A stretch of DNA of 36,851 bases from Azoarcus sp. (GTDB lineage Bacteria > Pseudomonadota > Gammaproteobacteria > Burkholderiales > Rhodocyclaceae), in the NCBI GenBank assembly GCA_013911595.1, contig JACESY010000009.1:1-36851 (forward strand), read 5' to 3'. The notes under the pieces were generated by a model. The model searched no databases and was not told the origin of the DNA. It saw nothing but the letters and a program-made list of their open reading frames with translations. Positions 25,763 to 32,501 of the stretch are shown here, piece after piece. How positions within the stretch are numbered: position 1 is the stretch's first letter; the number at the start of each line of letters is the position of its first letter. Made by a program: the position numbers and the translations under genes.

Positions 25763-26126
25763 AACACAGCTCCAGTAAAACGCCCGCCCGCAATGCCTTC
25801 ACCAAGTCCTTTTTCGACAGCTCCAGAAATACCTTTCCTGCATATTGAAGTGCTCTCTTCTCGCCCGGTGTGATGTTCGCCTTGTCGCTTTTCGAGAACC
25901 CATGCAGGAACACATAACGATGACCGACACGGGCCGACAACAACCTACGGTAGCCGCCACTCATGCCGGCACCTGGACGACCTATCCGCTTCTTGTACAG
26001 GTGGCCGCACAAGTCTGCGTCAACCAGACCACGCTCCATTTCCCGGGCCGCCTTGCATAAGGTGTCATCGGAGAGTTTCTCGCCCGCTTGCCACCGCGCA
26101 AAGTCCTTCCGCTTGAAGACCATCAT
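25743..26126 (-). CDS. RelE-superfamily toxin (HigB-like, PF06296 type)
   Basis: 127 residues, starting MMVFKRKDFARWQAGEKLSDD. Family hallmarks are AAREMERGLVDADLCGHLYKKRIGR, SGGYRRLLSARVGHRYVFLHGF and FSKSDKANI. Members are ribosome-dependent or free mRNA endonucleases paired with a NadS-type HTH antitoxin. The frame is open farther upstream, but the ATG at 26126 is the first that suits the family, and the promoter-like site is just before it. The C-terminus overlaps the antitoxin start. Confidence 0.87.
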   Translation of the reverse strand: MMVFKRKDFARWQAGEKLSDDTLCKAAREMERGLVDADLCGHLYKKRIGRPGAGMSGGYRRLLSARVGHRYVFLHGFSKSDKANITPGEKRALQYAGKVFLELSKKDLVKALRAGVLLELCCDEQDH

Positions 26127-26143
26127 GTCCACTTGCCTTGATG

Positions 26144-26160
26144 AATATACCCGTAACGGG
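26144..26160 (-). promoter_or_regulatory. promoter -10 and palindromic operator of the toxin-antitoxin unit
   Basis: On the minus strand a -10-like TATATT (26144-26149) is immediately preceded by the inverted repeat CCCGTTACGGG (26150-26160; 5-bp arms, one-base centre), about 20 nt before the toxin ATG. A palindrome between -35 and -10 is where autorepressing antitoxins usually bind. The -35 hexamer is poor. Confidence 0.45.
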
Positions 26161-26232
26161 CATGTTTTGCCATCCCCGGAAAGCGGCAGTGCACGGCTAC
26201 GACCGAGGGGCGGCACATGTGGTGCGCTGCGA

Positions 26233-27654
26233 TCACGACTGGTGTGCGAGCGTGACGCGCACGGGGTGGCCGCAGCCTGATGCCCATGCTTCAATTCCCG
26301 CCTTGAGAGCCTGTTTGGGGCCGGCGTCGCCGTGGATCAGGCGCACGTGGGCGGGCGGGTGGCGCATGCGACGGATGAAATTGAGCAGGTCTTGCTGGTC
26401 GGCGTGGGCCGAGTAGCCGCCGATGGTGTCGACGCGGGCACGGATGACGACGCGCGCGCCGTCCAGTTCCACCCAGCCGCCACGCGGGCCGTATCGGGCG
26501 ATTGCGTGGCCGGGGGTGCCGGGGGCCTGATAGCCGACGAACAGCACCGCATGGCGATCGTCGGGGAGCATGCGCTTGAGGTAGTTCACCACGCGCCCGC
26601 CGCTGGCCATGCCGCTGGCGGCAATCACCACGGCGGGCCGGCCGTTGGTGGCGAGGTATTCGACCGTGCGCAGGTGTTCTTCGTGGCTGTCGACGGTGTA
26701 GAGATTGTCGAACGACAGCGGATGGCGACCGTTGCGCAGGCGCCGATGGGCCTCGGCGTCCCACCACGGCTTGAGTTCCCGGTAGACCTCGGTGAAGCGG
26801 GCGGCGAGCGGCGAATCGACGATTACTTCCAGGTCGCACCAGCGTGCGTTGCGCGCGGTGTGGACGAGTCCCTCGAGTTCGTAGAGCAGTTCCTGCGTGC
26901 GCCCGATACTGAAGGCGGGAACGATCACCGTTCCGCCATTCTCCAGTGCACGGTCGATGGCCGCCTTCAATCGTGCGCGGCGTGTGCGCCGATCTTCATG
27001 ACGACGATCGCCGTAGGTGCTTTCGATGACCAGCGTGTCCGCGCGCCACGGCGACTTCGGCGCGGGCAGCAGCGGCGCATGCGGAGCGCCCAGATCGCCG
27101 GAAAATACGGTGCGATGTGATTCGCCCGTGGCGCGATCGAGGCTGTCGACCTCGACGTACGCCGAGCCGAGAATGTGGCCGGCGCGCTGCAGCCTGACGC
27201 GGATGCGGTGGCGCGCATCGTCGACCAGCGTGTACCAGTTTCGGTAGTCGAGTGGCACCAGACGCGTACCGACTTCGGCGAGGAATCGTTCGATCAGATT
27301 CGCGTCGCGGGTGAAGCCGACTTTGAGCGCATCTTCGATGACCAGCGGCAGCAACCGCGCAGACGGCACGGAACACAGGATGGGGCCGGCGTAGCCGGCC
27401 GCCAGCAGATAGGGCAGACGGCCGATGTGGTCGATATGCACGTGCGTCACCACCAGCGCCAGCACGTCATCGACGGAGAAACCGACGCGATGCTGGTCGA
27501 GGCTGTCCAGCCGGTCGGCGTCCTGCCCCTGGAACAGGCCACAGTCGACGAGCAGCGAGCGGTCCGCGGAGAATCGCAGGCGATGGCAGCTTCCGGTCAC
27601 ACCATCGGCGCCGCCGTGGTGGATGAGCATCGGCCAGGTGGTCGAATTGGACAT
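26233..27654 (-). CDS. beta-CASP metallo-beta-lactamase-fold RNase-like protein
   Basis: 473 residues. The metallo-beta-lactamase core has THVHIDHIGRLPYL (the H-x-H-x-D-H zinc motif, about residue 75), the ligand His in RAGHILGSAYVE and Asp in TVFSGDLGAPH. The beta-CASP insert shows IVPAFSIGRTQELLY, IVDSPLA, IAASGMASGGRVVNYL and GYQAPGTPG. The final zinc/His motif is IGGYSAHADQQDLL, followed by LIHGDAGPKQALK. This is the bacterial relative of CPSF73/YSH1, expected to cut or degrade RNA. The ATG at 27654 begins MSNSTTWPM; upstream in-frame codons look non-coding. It lies between two toxin-antitoxin modules, 106 nt upstream of (and in the same orientation as) the first and divergent from the second. 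Confidence 0.9.
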   Translation of the reverse strand: MSNSTTWPMLIHHGGADGVTGSCHRLRFSADRSLLVDCGLFQGQDADRLDSLDQHRVGFSVDDVLALVVTHVHIDHIGRLPYLLAAGYAGPILCSVPSARLLPLVIEDALKVGFTRDANLIERFLAEVGTRLVPLDYRNWYTLVDDARHRIRVRLQRAGHILGSAYVEVDSLDRATGESHRTVFSGDLGAPHAPLLPAPKSPWRADTLVIESTYGDRRHEDRRTRRARLKAAIDRALENGGTVIVPAFSIGRTQELLYELEGLVHTARNARWCDLEVIVDSPLAARFTEVYRELKPWWDAEAHRRLRNGRHPLSFDNLYTVDSHEEHLRTVEYLATNGRPAVVIAASGMASGGRVVNYLKRMLPDDRHAVLFVGYQAPGTPGHAIARYGPRGGWVELDGARVVIRARVDTIGGYSAHADQQDLLNFIRRMRHPPAHVRLIHGDAGPKQALKAGIEAWASGCGHPVRVTLAHQS

Positions 27655-27794
27655 GGCAAGATCCCGCTTTACGACATCGGAATGATGACATATGGCTTGA
27701 ATGGGATGTTGGCGCTGAGGGCAGGTCGGGATGAGCGAAGCGAGGTGCGACATCGGCGGGCGAGAGATGGTGTGGGACGAAGGCGTCGTACTCG

Positions 27795-27810
27795 CCTGCA
27801 GCTCGTCACG
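27795..27810 (+). repeat. partial copy of the dispersed repeat before the second toxin gene
   Basis: 16 bases (CCTGCAGCTCGTCACG) match 28514-28529 with one difference. With that copy it brackets the plus-strand toxin-antitoxin genes as a direct repeat. Confidence 0.4.
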
Positions 27811-27818
27811 GTACACGG

Positions 27819-28157
27819 ATGATTGCCCACGCGTATCCGATCGGATACAGTGCACCGACGAACATTCTCTTTCGCTCCGACGATTTTGATGCCTGGCTTT
27901 CGGCGCTGAAAGACAACATCGGCCGCGCCCGCATCATCCACCGCATCCGCGCCGCCGAGCATGGGAATTTCGGCGATTCAAGGGCTGTAGGCGAAGGGGT
28001 CTTGGAGATGCGGATTCATTTCGGGCCCGGCTACCGCTTGTATTTCACTCGTCGCGGCGAAACGATCTACCTGCTTCTGCTCGGGGGCGACAAGTCATCA
28101 CAGAAGCGCGACATCAAACGCGCCATCGCAATGGCGCGGACTTTGCAACAGGAATAG
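27819..28157 (+). CDS. higB: addiction-module killer protein, RelE/HigB-like toxin (PF05973 type)
   Basis: 112 residues. Family hallmarks are FDAWLSALKDNIGRARIIHRI, GDSRAVGEGVLEMRIHFGPGYRLYF and LLLLGGDKSSQKRDIKRAI. Predicted mRNA endonuclease of the short HigB class. The ATG at 27819 is the only standard in-frame start, but it has no clear Shine-Dalgarno and adds about 16 residues before the usual family N-terminus. Those extra codons contain a perfect 16-bp palindrome (27833-27848). The antitoxin follows after 5 nt. Confidence 0.87.
   Translation: MIAHAYPIGYSAPTNILFRSDDFDAWLSALKDNIGRARIIHRIRAAEHGNFGDSRAVGEGVLEMRIHFGPGYRLYFTRRGETIYLLLLGGDKSSQKRDIKRAIAMARTLQQE
27833..27848. promoter_or_regulatory. 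perfect 16-bp palindrome at the start of the toxin gene
   Basis: GTATCCGATCGGATAC reads the same on both strands. It lies 14 nt into the toxin ORF and 6 bp repeats of its arm type (GTATCC/GGATAC) also occur at 6256-6277. It is a good candidate operator for the HigA-like repressor of this module. A repressor site here implies that the promoter is very close or that the true toxin start is farther downstream. Confidence 0.5.
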
Positions 28158-28162
28158 GAATC

Positions 28163-28492
28163 ATGACCAACTTTTCTCCCTTTGACGCGGCGGATTACCT
28201 CGACAACGAGGAAACCATCGCCGAGTACATCACTGTCGCGCTGGAAGATCCGAACCCGGATGTCTTTCTGACCGCTGTGCGTGACGTGGCCCGCGCGCGA
28301 GGCATGGCTCAGCTCGCGAGGGACGCAGGAATTGGACGCGAAAGCCTGTACAAGACCCTTACGCCCGGCGCCAAGCCCCGCTACGACACGATGCTCAAAC
28401 TTCTACACGCTCTTGGCGTGAAGCTGTCGGTCGCCCCGATTCATTCAAGAGACATGCCGACCAGCCCTTCGGGACTTGTGCGCCATGGCTGA
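28163..28492 (+). CDS. higA: addiction-module antidote protein, HigA-like
   Basis: 109 residues. N-terminal DAADYLDNEETIAEYITVALED, then a helix-turn-helix (about 50-90) AQLARDAGIGRESLYKTLTP and MLKLLHALGVKLSV. This is the standard partner of the short HigB-type killer proteins. The ATG at 28163 follows the toxin stop by 5 nt with AGGA just upstream, so the two are in one operon, toxin first. The C-terminal tail beyond LSVAPI (about 15 residues) is not conserved-looking. Confidence 0.9.
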   Translation: MTNFSPFDAADYLDNEETIAEYITVALEDPNPDVFLTAVRDVARARGMAQLARDAGIGRESLYKTLTPGAKPRYDTMLKLLHALGVKLSVAPIHSRDMPTSPSGLVRHG

Positions 28493-28513
28493 AGGTGCTG
28501 CGATGGCCTCTCA

Positions 28514-28537
28514 CCTGCGGCTCGTCACGACCTACGA
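28514..28537 (+). repeat. 24-bp dispersed repeat, copy 2
   Basis: One mismatch to 25401-25424. It begins 21 nt after the higA stop and overlaps the last codons of the convergent GT4-GT2 gene (stop at 28525), so it forms part of that protein's C-terminus. Confidence 0.6.
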
Positions 28538-30366
28538 GCATGGTGGCGACCACCGTCCTGACGGTAACCTACAGGACGGCGAGCGAGGCACAGGAGCGTG
28601 GTGGCGGCCATGTAACGGGTAACGGTCCACCACGAATCGAACACGCGGGAGCGATCGACCATGCGCGGATTCATCGGCACGGGGACTTCGACCAGACGCA
28701 TGCCCGCGCGGCGGAACAAGAGCAGGACACCGACATCCTGAAAGTCGAGTTGCGTCGCACCCTCACTGGCGGCCAGTTGCATGGCGGTCGCGTTGTACAG
28801 ACGGAAACCGGAAGTGAGGTCTTCGACGGACAGGCCGCTGATGCGACGAAACCAGTTCCAGGCGATACGGCGTGCACGGCTGGCGCGCGCGGGGTGGGCG
28901 CCAATGACGAGGTCGGCGTTGTCACTTTCGGCCAGCAGGCTCGGGATGGCGGCAACTTCATGCTGACCGTCCGCGTCCATCGTGATGACCGAAGAGTAGC
29001 CGTGCGCGATGGCGTGGCGAATACCCGCCTGCATGCCGCCCCAGGCGCCCAGTGGAAGCGTCGGGCGCAATACGGTCGCCCCTGCGCGCATTGCGGCTGC
29101 ACCCGTGCCGTCGGTGCTCAGATCGTCGATCACGACGATGTCGGGATACCCCGACGAGATCAGTTCCGCGACGATGGACGGTAACGTCCGTACCTCGTCG
29201 CGCGCAGGGATCACCACGAGCAGACCGCGATCCGCTGCGGGCGAGTCAGCCAGTACGCCCGCCCGCGTGTACTGCCCGGCCACCGCATCGGCGCAGGCCT
29301 GAATCGAGAACTGCTGCTGCACGGCGCGGCCAGCCTGCGCCCCCATCCTGTCGCGCATCACCGCGTCGTCGCGCATCACGCCCAGCGCACGCTGCCAGTC
29401 GGCCACGTCACCCGGCTTCGCCAGCAGACCCGCCTGCGCATGCCGTACCACCCACGGCATGCCCGAACCGGGCAAGTCGGACGCAATACAGGGTTTGGCA
29501 TAACGCATCGCCTCGAGCAGCACCAAACCGAAGGCCTCGCTGCGTTCGATCGATGGCAGACACAGCACATCGCAACTCGCCAGCAAGGCGTGCTTGCGCG
29601 CATCGGACACCGAGCCGAGGAGCCGCACCCTGCCCTGCGCTGCATCGGCGAGCGCCTCCAGTTCCGAGCGCTGTTCACCGTCTCCGGCGAGCAGCAACTC
29701 GACGCCCGTCAGCGCGGACACGGCGCGCACGAGCGTGGCGAAATCCTTGTAGTGCGACAGCCGACCGATGGCGAGCACACGAAACGCCCCATCGGTCCAG
29801 TGATCCTGCTCCACGTCAGGCTGCGCCGGATAGCGCGACAGGTCGAGCCCCAGCGGGACGACGCTGCACTTGTCCTGCCATCGTCGCAGGGGTTCGCTGA
29901 CCGCCAGGTACGGTGGCGACGTGGCGATCACGCGCGCAGCACGCGCCAGCAGTGCCTGCTCGAAAGGTCGATACACGCGGTAGGCCAGCGACAACCGCCT
30001 GTTGCCTGGCGCTGCAACGACATCCGAATGCCAGTGCACTACCCACGGGATGCGCGCGGCACGGCGCAAGGCGAGCACCGCGAAAGCCGACGGATTGGGC
30101 ATGTGCAGATGCACGACGTCCGGCCGAAACTCGCGCAGCAGGCGCGCGAGCGCGAATGGGAAGCGCGGGGCGAGCGGCGCATAGGCCAGAGTGCACCACA
30201 CCGGCACGCGCACCAGCCACGGCGGATCGTCGGGCTCCGGCGTGCCATGTGCGAGCACGGCGACCTCGTCGCCATCGGCACGCTGCGCCGCGACCAGATC
30301 CGCCAGGAAGACCTCCATACCCCCCGCATAGGGCGGGAAGTACTTGCCGACGTGAAGGATGCGCAC
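28525..30366 (-). CDS. bifunctional GT4-GT2 glycosyltransferase fusion
   Basis: 613 residues. The N-terminal GT4 (about 1-365) begins MRILHVGKYFPPYAGGMEVFL and has LAIGRLSHYKDFATLV and the donor motif SEAFGLVLLEAMRYAKPCIA. The C-terminal GT2 (about 380-595) has LLVVIPARDEVRTL, IVVIDDLSTDGTG, ITMDADGQHEV (D-x-D) and DLTSGFRLYN, like polyprenyl-phosphate glycosyltransferases but without C-terminal membrane helices. GTG start at 30366, 12 nt after the TPR/GT-C stop. The two activities may act in sequence on one lipid-linked glycan. The last residues (RQDGGRHHARRS) are partly encoded by the dispersed repeat and may be acquired. Confidence 0.87.
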   Translation of the reverse strand: MRILHVGKYFPPYAGGMEVFLADLVAAQRADGDEVAVLAHGTPEPDDPPWLVRVPVWCTLAYAPLAPRFPFALARLLREFRPDVVHLHMPNPSAFAVLALRRAARIPWVVHWHSDVVAAPGNRRLSLAYRVYRPFEQALLARAARVIATSPPYLAVSEPLRRWQDKCSVVPLGLDLSRYPAQPDVEQDHWTDGAFRVLAIGRLSHYKDFATLVRAVSALTGVELLLAGDGEQRSELEALADAAQGRVRLLGSVSDARKHALLASCDVLCLPSIERSEAFGLVLLEAMRYAKPCIASDLPGSGMPWVVRHAQAGLLAKPGDVADWQRALGVMRDDAVMRDRMGAQAGRAVQQQFSIQACADAVAGQYTRAGVLADSPAADRGLLVVIPARDEVRTLPSIVAELISSGYPDIVVIDDLSTDGTGAAAMRAGATVLRPTLPLGAWGGMQAGIRHAIAHGYSSVITMDADGQHEVAAIPSLLAESDNADLVIGAHPARASRARRIAWNWFRRISGLSVEDLTSGFRLYNATAMQLAASEGATQLDFQDVGVLLLFRRAGMRLVEVPVPMNPRMVDRSRVFDSWWTVTRYMAATTLLCLARRPVGYRQDGGRHHARRS

Positions 30367-30378
30367 GCCAGTCGTCCG

Positions 30379-32334
30379 TCAGCGCGCGAGTTGCTCACGC
30401 AACTGGCGATAGGCCGGGTTTTCCGGCTGCAGTTCCAGAGCACGCTCGACCTCGGCAAGCGCCTCGCGTCGACGCTCCAGCAACATCAGGGCCATGGCGC
30501 GACCGTAGTGGAACACGTGGCTCTGCCCCCGCTGCACGAGTGCGTCGAAGACGCCCAGCGCACGCCCGCCGTCCTGAAGGCCGACATAGGCCATTCCGAG
30601 CCCGGTCAGCAGCCGCACATCATCGGGCGTCTTCTTGAGCAGCGCTTGAAAATCCCGACTGGCGCGCTCGAAATCGCGTGCGGCAATCGCCGCCTCCGCG
30701 CGCCGCAGCAATGCATTGTCGCGCGCGCGCTCATCCTGGCGACGAACGCGAATGGAGGCGGTAAATGCCTCTACGGCTTCTGCATAACGTCCCAGCGTGT
30801 ACAGGGTCTCACCGCGGTGATAATCCAGCCCCGGGTGCTTGAACCCCTCCCGGATCGCAAGATCGAACGATTCAAGCGCCTGCTCATGCCGGTTCATCAA
30901 CTGGAGTGCAACGCCGAGGTTGAAGCGTGCGGACCCTTCCCGCTCGCCCAGTTCGATCGCGCGAACAAAATCCCGGTATGCCTGCTCGGCCAGCAGATTC
31001 TCCAGAAAATAGCTGCCGCGATTGACGAAGGCGCGCGCACGCCCGACCGCGTTGGGCGGCGCCTGCAGATCGACTTTCTCGGCCGCGTCATGCCATACGC
31101 GGTAGATGTCGCGCATGGACATCGTGCGTTCGAAGGCCAGCCCGGCAAACACCATCGCGACCACGAAACCCAGGGTATAGAGCACCGGGGGACGAATCCC
31201 GGTGAGCAGCACGCAGACCAGCACGGGGAAGCCGATCGCCCACAGATAGCTGCGATAGAGCACGAACGGGTCCTGGATCCAGACCGTGGCAAATTCGGTG
31301 AAGAACAGCACCAGCGGGAACAGCAGACCCAGCGCGGCCAGGCCGAGCATGTCCGAGCGGCGCACCACGGCCCAGGCTGCCCCTGCGAGCAGGGCGAAAT
31401 AGGCAAGCGCGCCGAGGGTTTCGGGAAACGACAGAAACGAAAGGGGAAAGGCCGGGCGCATGTCGATCGACATCGCCAGCACGTTCGGCACGAACCAGAA
31501 GAAGCCGTAATAGAAGAACAGCGCCGCCTGGTTGAGGATGCTCAGGCCATACACCTGATCGGAGACCCCTGGCTTCAGGGCCTCGAGCTGGGCGACATGG
31601 GCACGCGAAGCCTCATCGAAGACGCTGCCGATGATCTCGCCGTAGATCGAGTACAGCACCGCCACCGCGATCGCCAGCAAGACCGCACTCGCAGCCGAGA
31701 TCGCGGCCACCACCTGCCAGCGCGGGCGCGCGACGAAGACGTATAGCGGCACCCACAGAGCCACGATCATCAGCGCGTGCTCCTTGGAGAGCATCGCGCA
31801 CGCGTAGACCGCCAGCGCGGCGATGAACCAGTACCACCGCCGCGACTCGACACCGCGCAGGAACGCGATGCAGGAGACCAGCGCGAACAAGGTGGCCATC
31901 AGGATGGAGCGCTGGATCAGGTAGCCCACCGCATAAGCCGCCACCGGACTGACCGCGAACAACGCAATCCCGACCCGCAACGCGGCTTCGCGCGACAGCG
32001 GCATCGCATCGTCCGGCGATGTGCGCACATGTGTCAGCAGGCGCGCCCAGAACGCATACAAGGCGACGACAACGCCCATGTGAAGCAGCACGTTGACCAG
32101 TCGCTGCTTCCACCAGCCTTCCCCGAAAACGCTCTCGACCCAGACGAAGCTTCCGTAGGACAGCATGCGCTGCTGGAACTCCAGCAGGGATCCATAGCGC
32201 TCGAAGATACTGCGGTCGACGAGAATTCCGTCGTCGAACAGCGGCTGGTTGTCGATGCCCGGCAGGTAGATGCCGAGCACCAGCGCCAACAGCAGCGACC
32301 AGTATGCGAACAGGAAAAGTCGGGATCTGGTCAT
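30379..32334 (-). CDS. GT-C-like membrane protein with C-terminal TPR repeats (TMTC-like)
   Basis: 651 residues. Membrane part (about 1-410) of around ten helices. The first external loop has NQPLFDDGILV, an acidic motif in the place of the catalytic Asp of GT-C enzymes; YLIQRSILMATLF and MLSKEHALMIVALW follow, as in TMTC/PMT-like proteins. The C-terminal TPR array (about 440-640) includes GSARFNLGVALQLMNRHEQA, HRGETLYTLGRYAEAVEAF and LTGLGMAYVGLQDGG. Such proteins may glycosylate exported proteins. The ATG at 32334 overlaps the stop of a short upstream ORF (ATGA) and has no Shine-Dalgarno of its own. Enzymatic role is inferred, not shown. Confidence 0.75.
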   Translation of the reverse strand: MTRSRLFLFAYWSLLLALVLGIYLPGIDNQPLFDDGILVDRSIFERYGSLLEFQQRMLSYGSFVWVESVFGEGWWKQRLVNVLLHMGVVVALYAFWARLLTHVRTSPDDAMPLSREAALRVGIALFAVSPVAAYAVGYLIQRSILMATLFALVSCIAFLRGVESRRWYWFIAALAVYACAMLSKEHALMIVALWVPLYVFVARPRWQVVAAISAASAVLLAIAVAVLYSIYGEIIGSVFDEASRAHVAQLEALKPGVSDQVYGLSILNQAALFFYYGFFWFVPNVLAMSIDMRPAFPLSFLSFPETLGALAYFALLAGAAWAVVRRSDMLGLAALGLLFPLVLFFTEFATVWIQDPFVLYRSYLWAIGFPVLVCVLLTGIRPPVLYTLGFVVAMVFAGLAFERTMSMRDIYRVWHDAAEKVDLQAPPNAVGRARAFVNRGSYFLENLLAEQAYRDFVRAIELGEREGSARFNLGVALQLMNRHEQALESFDLAIREGFKHPGLDYHRGETLYTLGRYAEAVEAFTASIRVRRQDERARDNALLRRAEAAIAARDFERASRDFQALLKKTPDDVRLLTGLGMAYVGLQDGGRALGVFDALVQRGQSHVFHYGRAMALMLLERRREALAEVERALELQPENPAYRQLREQLAR

Positions 32335-32486
32335 CGGGTATTCGGACGCGGATGGCAGGAATGTTCGGAGCGCACCCTCGGCAGGGCCGTCGAGCCGCGT
32401 CGAGAGCGCGGCACAGGATGCCACGACGAAGGCCGATGGGCTAGGTGCGCAAGAGTAAGCGCCCTTTGCACGGGGATCCTCCCCAT
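32331..32486 (-). CDS. putative 51-residue leader ORF coupled to the TPR/GT-C gene
   Basis: ATG at 32486 is preceded by AGGAGG with 5-nt spacing, starting 15 nt after the GT41 stop. The 51-residue product begins MGRIPVQRALTLAHLAHRPS and is rich in Arg, Pro and His. Its TGA overlaps the ATG of the TPR/GT-C gene as ATGA. The composition is what an arbitrary GC-rich frame gives, so the product may have no function. However, the ribosome site and coupling geometry match those before the ABC transporter at 3411. Confidence 0.35.
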   Translation of the reverse strand: MGRIPVQRALTLAHLAHRPSSWHPVPRSRRGSTALPRVRSEHSCHPRPNTR

Positions 32487-32501
32487 GCAGGCCTCCTTCA
32501 C

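Noticed and set aside
27723..27751. REP-like sequence with GATGAGCGAAGCGAGG
   Set aside because: It resembles a common intergenic element, but the arms do not pair well and only one copy was noticed, so it is not reported as a feature.
29440..31746. A 768-codon plus-strand frame
   Set aside because: Antisense to the GT4-GT2 and TPR/GT-C genes; Gln/Arg/His-rich with no recognisable motif.
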